This document shows positions 17,409 to 26,609 of a stretch of 64,000 nucleotides of DNA, piece by piece. The notes beneath the pieces are model-generated. The model did no database searches and had not been told where the DNA came from. It saw nothing but the letters and a program-made list of their open reading frames with translations. The stretch is from JACDHG01 sp963811585. Lineage in GTDB: Bacteria > Actinomycetota > Actinomycetes > Propionibacteriales > Nocardioidaceae. Location: NCBI GenBank assembly GCA_963811585.1, contig CAWERR010000009.1, positions 124,001 through 188,000 on the forward strand. The letters run 5' to 3'. The number at the start of each line of letters is the position of its first letter. Positions within the stretch are counted from its first letter, which is position 1. Both the position numbers and the translations under genes were made by a program.

Positions 17409-19838
17409 TCAACGGCGGTGCCATCGGAGTCGGCGACTCGTAGGCGCATGGAGACCGGGCCGTGTCCAGCCAGCTTTGGACGGGCGGAGTACCCGTCGCG
17501 ACCGCGATGAATACGCTCGGCTCTTCCAGGTCAGGCCGCCGTCTGTCGAGAACGCCATCGTCACGTCGACGCGATGTGTGGGGGCGCCATCGAGCCGCCA
17601 CGGCGTGACCGTGAAGATGCGTGGTCCTCGCGGAGTCCCGGAGAGGTCGACGGGTACGTCGATGCTCGCGTCGATCAGCGGCAGCGGGACAGGCTCCGAG
17701 CTCGGCGGGCCACCAGCCGTGAACGTCCAGGCCACCTGGCTGACCGTGGCGCTCGCCCAGGCGCCCGAGAAGTGCGAATGGTCGATCTCCAGTCGCCAGG
17801 TCGCCGGTGTTGTCCCCTCCGGCACGGTGGTGTAGCCGTCGAGCTCCTGAACCAGCTCACCGTTTCGGAACAGCCGACCCTCGGTGAATCCGCCGCTACC
17901 GCCGTGGCCCGCGTGGTCGGTCACCGGGGGGATCCGAACCGTCAATGAGCCGTTCTGACTGAGCGCGGGGTAGCGGAAGTCCGTGATCGGCACGTCGTTG
18001 GCATACGCCAGGCCGGGCGTGAGCGGGGCTTCAAGCCAGTCGGTGGTCCTCGCGTCTCCATGGGTGTAGGCGTGCGCGGCGTCGCGCACGGTGAAGCCCG
18101 GCTTGAACAGCTGCTGCTGCCACACGCTGCCGTTGTCGGACACGTAGTCGACCCGTTCGCTGCCCTTCTCGATCGGATGGAAGATCGGCTGAAGTGAGCA
18201 GCGGCACGGCGAGATCGGCGAGCGGGTCTCGTAGAACGCGCTGTCGACACCGTCTCCGTGGAACCGCTGAACCACGCGATGCACGTCGTTGTCACCGATT
18301 CGGTAACTCAGATCATCGGGGATGCTCCTCGACTCGCGCAGCGCCAGGTCGTAGAGGTACGGCGAGTGCGGCGTCACCGTCACCTCCATCTTGCTGCGCC
18401 TGTCGACGTGATGGAGCAGCGAGCGGCCTTCGGCGTACGGCACAGCGAGGACGGGAACGTCAGGGCTGTCCACAGACCCATACACGACTCCCGGCTCGGC
18501 GGGCACGACGACGACCGCGGCGGCGCCTCGAGACCGTGCAGCCTCTACAGGCCCAGCCAGGCCAGTGTCCGCGTCCTCCTGGACGACCACGGCGCATCGG
18601 TGACAGGGGTGCTCAAGGTCGGTCAGTCGAAGGTCGGCGTCCATGTCCTCGCTGCTGCTTCCAGGCAGCAGCTTGGGGTGCAACGACGGGTGCCGGTGGA
18701 GATCAGCGGACACGATCGATGCTGTCTCGCGGAAGGTCGGGTAGAAGTCGAACTCCCCGTCTGTGATCGGTGGGCTCGGAATCGCGGAAAGAGTTGTCAC
18801 GGAGTCGTACTGCGGCGTCAGCACGACCGCGGTCACCAACCGGCTACCGGGGATTCCCCGGGTCCAGCCCAAGACGGCGGTCGCCGGCTCGGACTCGTGC
18901 CGGGTGGATGTCTCGAGCCGCTCGGCGTCGCGGGCATCAACGACGATCTCTCGGGCGCCGTCGACGTCGAACTGTGGGTTTCCACCGATGGTGACCTCCT
19001 GGAGGAATCGCCCGGACGCGTCCAGCGTCGTGATGTCACCCATCAGGCTGAAGGTGGACGGGGCGAGGTAGAAGGTCTTGCCGGTCTCGGGCGGCGCGGC
19101 GAACTGGATGTATCCGTTGTTCTCCCACGGCCGGCAGTGGTAGTCGTGCAACACAAAGTTGCCCCACGACGGGTCGCCGCGACGATCCAGAGCCTTGATC
19201 GTCACCGGGAACTTCCCTGGGCCCGGCTCGTTCGGGTCGCTGTAGCCGGCGCAAGGATCGGTCGCGTCAGTTGCGTCGGCGGTCTCCTGCCCACCGCCGC
19301 TGTACGACGCACCGGTGTCGAGCCCGATGGCCGCGATGCCAGGCGCCCTCGTCGGCCTCATCGCCGCCGCATCGGACGGGCGTGCACCGACGAGCGAAAC
19401 CCACTGATCGTGTGCTTGAGCCGCGCCATGCCGGATGGGCAAGCGCCTTCGGTCACCGGATTCTCGGCTGACCTCCAGGCTTGGGTCGGTCGCATCCGCC
19501 AGGTCCGCGACGTCGAAGATGGCCGGGTCGATCTGGCCGCTGTCGACGTACCGCTGTGCTTCAAAGGGGATGACCCGCACGTGATCGCCGAGGACGACCG
19601 TGCGGAAGCGGCCACTGGCGCCCGGTGCAGCCTTGACACCGAGGACCTCGATGCCGCGGGCGTCGCGCTCGTAAGTAACGCGATCTCCCGTCGGAAGTGT
19701 GACCCACCCGATCTCGGCCGATGGTCGGCTGGTTGGGGCGTCAATGTCCGTGCTCGTCGCGGACGTGGTCGGTGGGCTTGAAAGCGAGAGCGCTATGAGC
19801 GCGGCTACCCCAGCGCTGATGGCGGCACGTCGGGACAT
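17409..19838 (-). CDS. Secreted subtilase-like protein lacking the protease domain, 3' frameshift
   Basis: Exported protein, 809 residues, ATG at 19838 with GAGGAG 6-8 nt upstream and a signal peptide (MSRRAAISAGVAALIALSLS). The N-terminus WVTLPTGDRVTYERDARGIE...GDHVRVIP matches the propeptide of large actinobacterial S8 subtilases, and the region VKTIKALDRRG-like to EIVVDARDAE onward matches their C-terminal domains, including a PA-like insert (about 430-520). The Asp-His-Ser catalytic domain expected between them is absent. Near 17525 the frame is broken: the family-like C-terminus (VSMRLRVADSDGTAVERTV) continues in another frame to a TGA at 17378. Function without the protease is unknown. 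Confidence 0.72.
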   Translation of the reverse strand: MSRRAAISAGVAALIALSLSSPPTTSATSTDIDAPTSRPSAEIGWVTLPTGDRVTYERDARGIEVLGVKAAPGASGRFRTVVLGDHVRVIPFEAQRYVDSGQIDPAIFDVADLADATDPSLEVSRESGDRRRLPIRHGAAQAHDQWVSLVGARPSDAAAMRPTRAPGIAAIGLDTGASYSGGGQETADATDATDPCAGYSDPNEPGPGKFPVTIKALDRRGDPSWGNFVLHDYHCRPWENNGYIQFAAPPETGKTFYLAPSTFSLMGDITTLDASGRFLQEVTIGGNPQFDVDGAREIVVDARDAERLETSTRHESEPATAVLGWTRGIPGSRLVTAVVLTPQYDSVTTLSAIPSPPITDGEFDFYPTFRETASIVSADLHRHPSLHPKLLPGSSSEDMDADLRLTDLEHPCHRCAVVVQEDADTGLAGPVEAARSRGAAAVVVVPAEPGVVYGSVDSPDVPVLAVPYAEGRSLLHHVDRRSKMEVTVTPHSPYLYDLALRESRSIPDDLSYRIGDNDVHRVVQRFHGDGVDSAFYETRSPISPCRCSLQPIFHPIEKGSERVDYVSDNGSVWQQQLFKPGFTVRDAAHAYTHGDARTTDWLEAPLTPGLAYANDVPITDFRYPALSQNGSLTVRIPPVTDHAGHGGSGGFTEGRLFRNGELVQELDGYTTVPEGTTPATWRLEIDHSHFSGAWASATVSQVAWTFTAGGPPSSEPVPLPLIDASIDVPVDLSGTPRGPRIFTVTPWRLDGAPTHRVDVTMAFSTDGGLTWKSRAYSSRSRRVLRPSKAGWTRPGLHAPTSRRLRWHRR

Positions 19839-19894
19839 GACGGCTCCTCTAGTCGGGTGCGGACTGTGGCCAAGTATCGAGGGCGCAACACCGG

Positions 19895-21535
19895 TTGTCA
19901 GGGCCGCGCCGTGTCCGATACCTGACACGTCCTGAGCAAGACATCGCGGCCCCACGCGGCCAGGCATCCAGTTGCGCCATCGCAGTTATCATCAAGTCGG
20001 CTGATATCTTCATTGTCATCGAAGAAACTGGCTGGCATCGTCGCGTTGACCCTCTTGTTTTCGTTGTCGGCGCGGTCTCTTTGCTGGTCTACGCCTTGCA
20101 CGGATTCGAGGGCTATCTCTCTCGTGATAGCGGCGTCTACAGTTATGCCGGGCAGCAAGCTGTGGACGGGGTCGCCCCCTATGTAAGCATCCTGAACCGC
20201 GCCGGTCCGCTGGCACATCTCATCCCAGCAATTGGCGTAGCGGTCGCACGCCTCGGTGGATTCGACGATCTGCTCGGAATTCGCTTGCTCTTCATGGCCA
20301 TTTCCGTGGCCTGTGTGTGCGTGATGTATCTGGTCGCGCGAAACTTGTTCGCCTCGTCATTGGCGGGTGTAGCCGCCGCAACTGTGCTGTTGAGTTTCAC
20401 TGGCTTCGTCGAATATGCGTCCAATGGGCCGCGCGAGAAGACCTCGATGGTGCTCTTCATTCTGTGTATGCTCCTGGCGTTCACCAAGCAGCGTTGGTTT
20501 ATCGCGGGCTTCTCTCTGGGCTTAGCCACTTTGGTGTGGCAGCCGGCTTTCTTTGTCGGGGTGGCCGCGATGCTCGTGGAGCTGACAACCGTAATCCGCC
20601 CTCAACGCCTCCGAGCCACCGGTCGATTCCTCGTGGGCGGCCTGATTCCAACGGCAGTCTTTGTCGCGTTCTTCGCGTTGGTAGGTGCACTGCGGCCATT
20701 CCTCGATGGATTCCTGCTGATCCATGTCCGATACACCGGCGCCAACCCGATCACGAAAAACTTTGCGGACAAGTGGTCAAGCCTCCAACAGGGCTACGGC
20801 TGGTCCTTGTGGGTGCTGGTGGTGGGACTTGTGGCACTGGCAACCCTCACCGTGTTGGCGATTGATCAGCGATGGCGGCGGCACGACGCGGCCAGCCTGC
20901 CGGTGGCTGCTGTTGGAGCAGCGAGCGTTGTCGGTCTCATCTGGACCTCCCGCGATTTCAACGGGTGGCCAGATGCATTTGTGCTGCTACCGTTCGCGGC
21001 CGTCGGGATCGCAGGCCTGGTCAAGGAAGTCACCGAGCGGATGGCATTCAAGGCAGCCGTTGCAGTCACACTCACTGCGGTGGTGGTCGCAGTCGCCGCC
21101 ACTGTGACCTCCGCAGTGACGGGTCGCCACGAAGGGTTGAAGGTCCAGAAAGCCTCTGTGGCAGCCATCCTCGATGGCCTGCCGTCCGACGCAACGATCC
21201 TTTCCATCAAGGCTCCTCAAGCGCTCGTCCTTTCGGGCAAGACGAATCCCACCCGCTACCAAATGTTCACGAACGGATTGGATGACTACATTGACGACAC
21301 CTTCCCGGGCGGGATTGCCGGCTTCAGCGAATGGATCGGACGCGAAGAGCCCACCATCCTCGCGCGCAGTGGTCAGAACCCTCCGCCGTGGTTGGTGGGG
21401 ACACTCGAGTCGGAGTACCAGCGGGTGGGAACAGCGCCAGGCTGGGTTTGGTACGTGCACGAATCCGTCGATGCTGAGACGATCTCGGCCCTGCAGGCCG
21501 CCCTGGAGGATGTGATTCGACAGGGCCACTCGTGA
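19895..21535 (+). CDS. Polytopic membrane protein, glycosyltransferase family 39-like
   Basis: Integral membrane protein (up to 546 residues) with about 10 hydrophobic segments. The first loop, GYLSRDSGVYSYAGQQAVDG followed by YVSILNRAGPLAHLIP, resembles GT39/ArnT-type lipid-linked sugar transferases with the acidic residue pair expected in the first periplasmic loop; the C-terminal 110 residues are soluble. The start is uncertain: the only in-frame initiator upstream of the first helix is TTG at 19895, with GAGGG 11 nt before it. Codon use is richer in A/T-ending codons than neighbouring genes, suggesting transfer. Substrate unknown. Confidence 0.72.
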   Translation: MSGPRRVRYLTRPEQDIAAPRGQASSCAIAVIIKSADIFIVIEETGWHRRVDPLVFVVGAVSLLVYALHGFEGYLSRDSGVYSYAGQQAVDGVAPYVSILNRAGPLAHLIPAIGVAVARLGGFDDLLGIRLLFMAISVACVCVMYLVARNLFASSLAGVAAATVLLSFTGFVEYASNGPREKTSMVLFILCMLLAFTKQRWFIAGFSLGLATLVWQPAFFVGVAAMLVELTTVIRPQRLRATGRFLVGGLIPTAVFVAFFALVGALRPFLDGFLLIHVRYTGANPITKNFADKWSSLQQGYGWSLWVLVVGLVALATLTVLAIDQRWRRHDAASLPVAAVGAASVVGLIWTSRDFNGWPDAFVLLPFAAVGIAGLVKEVTERMAFKAAVAVTLTAVVVAVAATVTSAVTGRHEGLKVQKASVAAILDGLPSDATILSIKAPQALVLSGKTNPTRYQMFTNGLDDYIDDTFPGGIAGFSEWIGREEPTILARSGQNPPPWLVGTLESEYQRVGTAPGWVWYVHESVDAETISALQAALEDVIRQGHS

Positions 21536-21568
21536 CCGGAGGTCGCTCGTCCATGGCAGGCTGCGCGG

Positions 21569-22501
21569 ATGGCATCTGATGCGCAGCTGAAGATGGGACT
21601 GATCGGCGCCGGGCCGTGGGCGCAGATGTTCCACGCACCCATGATCGCTGCCGGTCCCGCCACCACCCTCTCGGCTGTATGGGCACGTCGCCCCGAAGCC
21701 GCGGTGGCCGTGGTCGAAGCACACGGAGGCGTTGCGGCCAAGTCCCTCGAGGACCTGTTCGACCGATGCGACGCGGTGGCATTCGCGGTGCCGCCTGACG
21801 TGCAGGCAGCCCTTGCCCTGCGCGCGGCAGCCGCGGGAAAGCACCTGCTGCTCGAGAAACCACTCGCGTTCACTCTGGTCGATGCGCAGCGGCTGGTCGA
21901 GCAGGTCGATGACGCCCATGTGGTCACCATGCTGATGCTGACGAACCGGTTCTCTCCCCTAGTGAGGTCATTTCTCGAAACCGCTCAGGCCGCCAGCGTC
22001 TATGGGGCGGTGGCGAGCTTCATCGCGGGTGGGTCGCTGCCCGGCGGCGCATTCGCAACGCCATGGCGAGTCGAGCGCGGTGCCCTGCTCGATTTGGGGC
22101 CACACGTCCTGGATCTGTTCGATGCCGCCATCGGCCCGGTCGAACGCATCTCCGCCACCGGGGACCCAACCCGATGGGTCGCGCTCACGACGGAGCATGC
22201 CGGTGGGTTGATCGGTCAGGCCGCGCTCTCGATCACGACGCCAGGTGCAAGCAGACCGGTCCAGTGCGATCTCTTTACCGACGATGGCACCGTCCGGTTC
22301 GACGGCAGCGAGCTCGTCGACCACGAGGCGTTGGGCACGACCATCGTGAGCGAGTTCGCCACGGCTGTGGCGGAGAGTGGGCAGCACCCGCTCGACGTAC
22401 ACCGTGGTCTCTACCTCCAGAGGTTGATTGACGCCGCTGAGCGATCTCTGTCCGACGCTCGCGGTCAGGCCATGTCCGTCGCGCCGACAGGGGAAGACTA
22501 G
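21569..22501 (+). CDS. Gfo/Idh/MocA family oxidoreductase
   Basis: 310-residue NAD(P)-dependent dehydrogenase. The Rossmann motif GLIGAGPWA starts at residue 10 and the family mark EKPL occurs near residue 97, followed by the C-terminal alpha/beta domain. Members usually oxidise sugars, inositol or nucleotide sugars. It follows the GT39-like membrane protein by 33 bp on the same strand, so the two may act on a common sugar; that is inference. No other sugar gene is adjacent. Confidence 0.88.
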   Translation: MASDAQLKMGLIGAGPWAQMFHAPMIAAGPATTLSAVWARRPEAAVAVVEAHGGVAAKSLEDLFDRCDAVAFAVPPDVQAALALRAAAAGKHLLLEKPLAFTLVDAQRLVEQVDDAHVVTMLMLTNRFSPLVRSFLETAQAASVYGAVASFIAGGSLPGGAFATPWRVERGALLDLGPHVLDLFDAAIGPVERISATGDPTRWVALTTEHAGGLIGQAALSITTPGASRPVQCDLFTDDGTVRFDGSELVDHEALGTTIVSEFATAVAESGQHPLDVHRGLYLQRLIDAAERSLSDARGQAMSVAPTGED

Positions 22502-22593
22502 GCGCTGCGAACTGGCACCTTCCGCCGGTCCGCTACCGGAGATAAGGTCGCTCTTGCAGAGCCGTCGGGGGCGATCGTCGGAGAGGGCGGAAC

Positions 22594-23106
22594 ATGCTGA
22601 GTGACACCGCATTGACAGAACTCGAGGCTCGACGCGAGGAGTTGCGCCAGCAATACCTGCGTCCGCGCGAGGAGCAGGAACCAACGCCAGGGCGGGGGAT
22701 CCACCACGCGGTGCTGATCTGCTCCGACGTCGAGCAGACGATCCAGTTCTACCAAGGCCTGCTCGGCTTCCCGCTGGTCGAGCTGGTCGAGAACCGGGAC
22801 TACGACGGCTCGTCGCACTTCTTCTTCGACCTCGGCAACAAGACCATGCTGGGGTTCTTCGACTTCCCCGGACTGGGGCTCGAGCCGGGCATCGAGGCGA
22901 TCGGCGGCGTACAACACATCGCCATCTCGGCTCCACGCGACCGTTGGGAGCAGGTCCGAGAAAGGTTGGACGCGGCGGGGGTGCAGTACGGCGGTCCGGA
23001 TCGCGGGATTGAGGAGTCGATGTACTTCAAGGACCCCGACGGCATCCAGATCGAGCTGCTGAGTGATCCGCTCATGTACTTCGGCGGCAAGCAGCTCGAC
23101 GACTAG
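22594..23106 (+). CDS. VOC-family metalloenzyme (glyoxalase/dioxygenase fold)
   Basis: 170 residues with one vicinal-oxygen-chelate unit: GIHHAVLICSDVEQTIQFYQ (His38 a likely metal ligand), VQHIAIS as the second His strand and DPDGIQIELLSDP ending with the Glu ligand. An N-terminal helix of about 30 residues precedes it. The ATG has GAGGG about 7-11 nt upstream. Such proteins can be lyases, epimerases or ring-cleavage dioxygenases; no substrate is evident. The next gene is a mycothiol-dependent enzyme, so a thiol-linked detoxification step is possible. Confidence 0.85.
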   Translation: MLSDTALTELEARREELRQQYLRPREEQEPTPGRGIHHAVLICSDVEQTIQFYQGLLGFPLVELVENRDYDGSSHFFFDLGNKTMLGFFDFPGLGLEPGIEAIGGVQHIAISAPRDRWEQVRERLDAAGVQYGGPDRGIEESMYFKDPDGIQIELLSDPLMYFGGKQLDD

Positions 23107-23182
23107 CCGGAGGCTCGCGGCGTACGTCGAGCGAGCCCTGGTTGACATCCGACGGGGGTGTTCAGCGAGAGAGGTGTAGCGC

Positions 23183-23998
23183 ATGAGTGAGTGGAACGCG
23201 ATGACGTACGAGGGCAAGGACACCATTCTCCGGGTGGTCCGCAACGAAGCCGAGCGTATGTTCGCCCTCGCCGAACGACCGGAGGTTTGGGACGCCCCCA
23301 CGGCATGCGAGGGATGGTCGACAGCCGACATCGTGGGTCACATCGTCGACACGACCGAGGGCTACTTCAGGGCGTTCGACGCCGCGCGTGGCGGCGGCGA
23401 GGCGCCGCCTCCGCACGGGTTGCCCGCCATGAGCACCAAGGCCAATGAGGGCGCGACCGCCTTCCGCGGGGTCCCGCAGGCAGAGATGATGGAGCGTCTG
23501 CGCAGCGACTGCGAAAAGATGCAGGGGATCCTGCAGCCCATCGGGCCCGACGATTGGACGGGCTTCATGGTGACCCACCCCTACATGGGTCCGGTGCCGG
23601 CGTTCTTCTACGCGGCCGGTCAGCTGATGGACTATGGCGTGCACTCGTGGGACATCCGGCAGACGAGCGGCAAGGCTCACGGGTTGTCAGGTGACGCCGC
23701 TGACCTGCTGGTGCCGTTCATGTTCGCGATTTGGCAAGGAACGGTCCGCGCCGAGGCGGTGACCGAGCCCTTCACGATCGGCATCCGTGTCACGGGTCGC
23801 AATGCCGGCGACTACCGGGTCTCGGTCAGCAGCGAGGGACTCACCTACGAGGCCGGAGAGATCGAGAGTCTGCCTGCCTACATCGAGTTCGACGCCGGAA
23901 GTCTGGTGCTGACCGCGTTCGGACGCTGCAACACCGGCACGGTCCGGGGCGACATGGCGCTGGGCGAGCGCTACTTGAACTCGTTCTTCTCCATCTAG
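23183..23998 (+). CDS. Maleylpyruvate isomerase-type mycothiol-dependent enzyme
   Basis: 271 residues with an N-terminal DinB/MDMPI_N helical bundle (CEGWSTADIVGHIVDTTEG, His53 a likely metal ligand; later DYGVHSWDIRQ) and a C-terminal SCP-like domain (from about 190). This family uses mycothiol as cofactor in isomerisation or transfer reactions. Its presence agrees with mshD elsewhere in the window. GAGAGAGGTG lies before the ATG. The gene ends convergently with the citryl-CoA lyase-like gene, overlapping by 4 nt. Confidence 0.86.
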   Translation: MSEWNAMTYEGKDTILRVVRNEAERMFALAERPEVWDAPTACEGWSTADIVGHIVDTTEGYFRAFDAARGGGEAPPPHGLPAMSTKANEGATAFRGVPQAEMMERLRSDCEKMQGILQPIGPDDWTGFMVTHPYMGPVPAFFYAAGQLMDYGVHSWDIRQTSGKAHGLSGDAADLLVPFMFAIWQGTVRAEAVTEPFTIGIRVTGRNAGDYRVSVSSEGLTYEAGEIESLPAYIEFDAGSLVLTAFGRCNTGTVRGDMALGERYLNSFFSI

Positions 23999-24807
23999 TG
24001 GCTTGAGTCGGCCGGGGGACTCGGCGGCGTGTACGTCGTCGCCTGGTGGACGTGGTCGAAGATGTCCATGCCGACCGGATGACGCATCTCCTCGGCGATG
24101 TGGCCAACCAGGCCGGCGGTCCGTGCCAGCAGGGCGAATCCGCGCAGGATCTCGGCCGGGAAGCCGAGGTCACACAGTGCGGCTCCGCAGGCGCCGGCGC
24201 CGTTGAGAGGCAGCCGTCGGCCGAGCACCTCTGGGTGTACGCGTCCCACTGCCTCGAACAGCTGTAGGTGTGGCCCGCGCAGGTCCTCTTCGCCGGCCAC
24301 TCGAAGGAGCACGGGAGTGCGGGGATCGCCGGCCTTGTGCACGGGGTGCCCGAGACCCGGCACGTGAAGCCCGGCTCCTTTTTGTCGTTGCACTGCGTCG
24401 CGGGCCATCTCGTCCCATCCGTCATCGGACGTCGGGAGTGTGCCTCCACGTGCCTCTTGTCGGGTGAGCTCCGCTGCGAGGAACCGACCGGCGTCCTCCG
24501 TGACCCCGAGGAAACGCGATCCGCCTCCGAGCAGGCCAGCCGCCAAGGCTCCCTGGACTGACTCGGGCGCGCCGGTCAGGGTGAGTCGGGCCGCGATGGC
24601 CGAGGGCGTGTAGCCGTGGTCGGCCAGTGCCACCAGCACGGTCTCGAACACACGGAGCTCGCCGGGCGACGGCCGGCGCATCGCGACCAGCCAGAAGGCA
24701 AGTTCGGCGAACCCCAGCTGGCCCATCAGGTCGCCGGCCAAGTCCTCGCCCAGGAGCTGGATCGATGACTCGTCTGAGGTGCCGATCGACGTCGGGTAGT
24801 CGCTCAT
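23995..24807 (-). CDS. Stand-alone citryl-CoA lyase / short citrate synthase-like protein
   Basis: 270 residues, only about two thirds of normal citrate synthase length but typical of citryl-CoA lyase-like (CitE-independent) homologues. Active-site blocks of the citrate synthase fold are kept: HVPGLGHPVHKAGDPR (His) and LPLNGAGACGAALCDLGFP. These proteins cleave or form citryl-CoA-type thioesters. It starts 4 nt inside the end of the acyl-CoA synthetase gene (ATGA overlap), so the ligase and this lyase form one translationally coupled unit. Confidence 0.82.
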   Translation of the reverse strand: MSDYPTSIGTSDESSIQLLGEDLAGDLMGQLGFAELAFWLVAMRRPSPGELRVFETVLVALADHGYTPSAIAARLTLTGAPESVQGALAAGLLGGGSRFLGVTEDAGRFLAAELTRQEARGGTLPTSDDGWDEMARDAVQRQKGAGLHVPGLGHPVHKAGDPRTPVLLRVAGEEDLRGPHLQLFEAVGRVHPEVLGRRLPLNGAGACGAALCDLGFPAEILRGFALLARTAGLVGHIAEEMRHPVGMDIFDHVHQATTYTPPSPPADSSH

Positions 24808-26369
24808 GGTTGGTCCTTGGTCTCGCGTTGAGGAAGGCTTTCCTGCATGTCGTGCTCCTCGGGTGGGTGACCGACCGGAAGCTTGTGCTTGGCGACTCGC
24901 GCCGTCGGCGTACGCGGCAGGGCGTCCACAGCCTGCCAGAACCGTGGAACCTTGAACGCCGAGAGGCGCTCAGCGGTCCATGCTTGGAGCTGGCGGAAGT
25001 CAAGTGTGCGGCCCGGCTCGGGCACGACAAAAGCCTTCACTTCATCTTCGGTCAGCTCGGACGGAACCCCCACGACTGCGACCTCGAGCACGTCGTCGTG
25101 GGCCAGGATGGCGTCCTCGACCTCAGCGGGTGACAGGTTCTGGCCGCGTCGGCGCAGGACCTCCTTGCGGCGGGTGACGAATGTATAGGTGTCGTCTGCA
25201 TTCACCGTCACGATGTCACCGGTGTGGAGCCAGCCATCGACAATCGTGGCTGCGGTCTCGTCGGGCATCTCCCAATAGCCGGGGGTCACAGCCGGATTAC
25301 GGAGCAACAACTCTCCGGTTTCCCCGGCGCTGAGCGCTCGGCCGTCGTCGTCCACCACGCGTGCCGCGTTAACAGTGCCGAGCGTCGGGTGTTGCCGGGG
25401 CGAGCCCAGCGTGCCGAAGGGACGCGTGCCGTGGCGCCAGACGAGGCCGTACGGCGACTCCGACAGCGCGTACCCACAGACGACGCGCAGCCCAAACCGT
25501 TGCTCGAACGCCTCTTGCCACTCGCGCGTGGGTGAGGGGCCGGTGTAGCACAGCCGTAGGTCGGTCTCGGCGTCGTCGGCCCGGACGGGTTGGCGCATCA
25601 GAATCTCCAGCATCGCGCCGATCGCGTTGAACTCGGTGGCACCGTGGCGTCGAGCCGAGTCGAGGAACCCGCTGGCCGAGAAGCGGGGCAGCAGCACGAG
25701 GCCGGCCCCAGCCGCCAGTGAACCCAGCACTGAGTATGCGGGTGCGTTGATGTGGAACAGCGGGAGTGACGTCATCAGCCGGTCGTCGCTCGTGAGCTCC
25801 ATCCAGTGGGGAAAGCCCACGCCCGCCATGGCGTAGGCGCGCTGCGTCTGCATCACCAGCTTCGATCGCCCCGTGGTGCCGGACGTCGAGATGAGCACTG
25901 CCAAGTCGTCGGGCATCACGTGGGTCGACAACGGTGGGCCGTCAGGCACCGCGTGCTGCCAGCTGCCGACGGTGGCGTCGATGTCCAACAGGCCCAGGTC
26001 AGGCGTTGCAGCGGCAGTCGCCTCTTCGGCCATGGGGAGTAAGGCGGCGTCGGTGATCAGGAGTCGGGGTTTGACCTGGTGGACCAGACCGGCGAGCTCG
26101 CCCGACGTACCGACGGGGTCGGTTGGCACGGTGACCGCGCCGAGGGAGGCAAGGGCGAACCAGCACAACAGGTACGGCGGCGTTGTCCGCGCGGTGACCA
26201 CGACCAGGTCGCCCCGGCGTACGCCCGCTTCCCGCAGCCGCTCGGCAAGTCGAGCCACCTGGGCGGCCGCGCCTGCAAACGTCAGGGTGCCGTCGTCGGT
26301 GCGGAGCCAATCCCCATCGGGATCACGGTCTGCGGCAGCGGCCAGCAGTCCGGGAATGGTGTCCGGCAT
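24804..26369 (-). CDS. AMP-forming acyl-CoA synthetase
   Basis: 521-residue ANL-superfamily ligase that activates a carboxylic acid to its CoA ester via acyl-AMP. Motifs: P-loop STSGTTGRSK, GYALSESPYG (A5-like), GWLHTGDIVTVN and the hinge/C-terminal lysine region RTPTARVAKHKLP. The start is placed at 26369 (MPDTIPGLLAAAADRDPDG), where the homology begins; the upstream 70 codons look like non-coding shadow. It overlaps the citryl-CoA lyase-like gene by 4 nt. The acid substrate is not evident. Confidence 0.88.
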   Translation of the reverse strand: MPDTIPGLLAAAADRDPDGDWLRTDDGTLTFAGAAAQVARLAERLREAGVRRGDLVVVTARTTPPYLLCWFALASLGAVTVPTDPVGTSGELAGLVHQVKPRLLITDAALLPMAEEATAAATPDLGLLDIDATVGSWQHAVPDGPPLSTHVMPDDLAVLISTSGTTGRSKLVMQTQRAYAMAGVGFPHWMELTSDDRLMTSLPLFHINAPAYSVLGSLAAGAGLVLLPRFSASGFLDSARRHGATEFNAIGAMLEILMRQPVRADDAETDLRLCYTGPSPTREWQEAFEQRFGLRVVCGYALSESPYGLVWRHGTRPFGTLGSPRQHPTLGTVNAARVVDDDGRALSAGETGELLLRNPAVTPGYWEMPDETAATIVDGWLHTGDIVTVNADDTYTFVTRRKEVLRRRGQNLSPAEVEDAILAHDDVLEVAVVGVPSELTEDEVKAFVVPEPGRTLDFRQLQAWTAERLSAFKVPRFWQAVDALPRTPTARVAKHKLPVGHPPEEHDMQESLPQRETKDQP

Positions 26370-26471
26370 GTCTGCAGTCTGGCCGAGCCGCGCGACCCCC
26401 GGCAATGCAGACGGCGTTGGTATCAGGCGGGGCCTCTCTTGCTCCTGAAACCCAAAGCCAAGGAGGCAGTC

Positions 26472-26609
26472 ATGTTCCCACCGAAACTCGGTCCACTCCT
26501 CGTGGGCAGCCGCAAGGACGACCAGGAGCGGGTACGTCGGCGGACCAAAGCGCGGCGCGGCACGAAGCCGTCGCGGCACGCTCAGCCGGCACCGCGTCAG
26601 CCTGAGTAG
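26472..26609 (+). CDS. Small basic protein of 45 residues with ideal ribosome site
   Basis: ATG at 26472 preceded by AAGGAGG at a 5-nt spacing, one of the best ribosome sites in the window. The product starts MFPPKLGPLLVGSRKDDQER and continues with a highly basic tail (RVRRRTKARRGTKPSRHAQP). The stop lies inside a perfect terminator hairpin (26598-26624). It lies between divergent ligase and convergent whiB7. The basic tail suggests nucleic-acid or ribosome binding, but no family is recognised. Confidence 0.6.
   Translation: MFPPKLGPLLVGSRKDDQERVRRRTKARRGTKPSRHAQPAPRQPE

Noticed and set aside
18258..19781. 507-codon plus-strand open frame over the subtilase-like gene
   Set aside because: Antisense shadow; the minus strand has signal peptide, ribosome site and family similarity.
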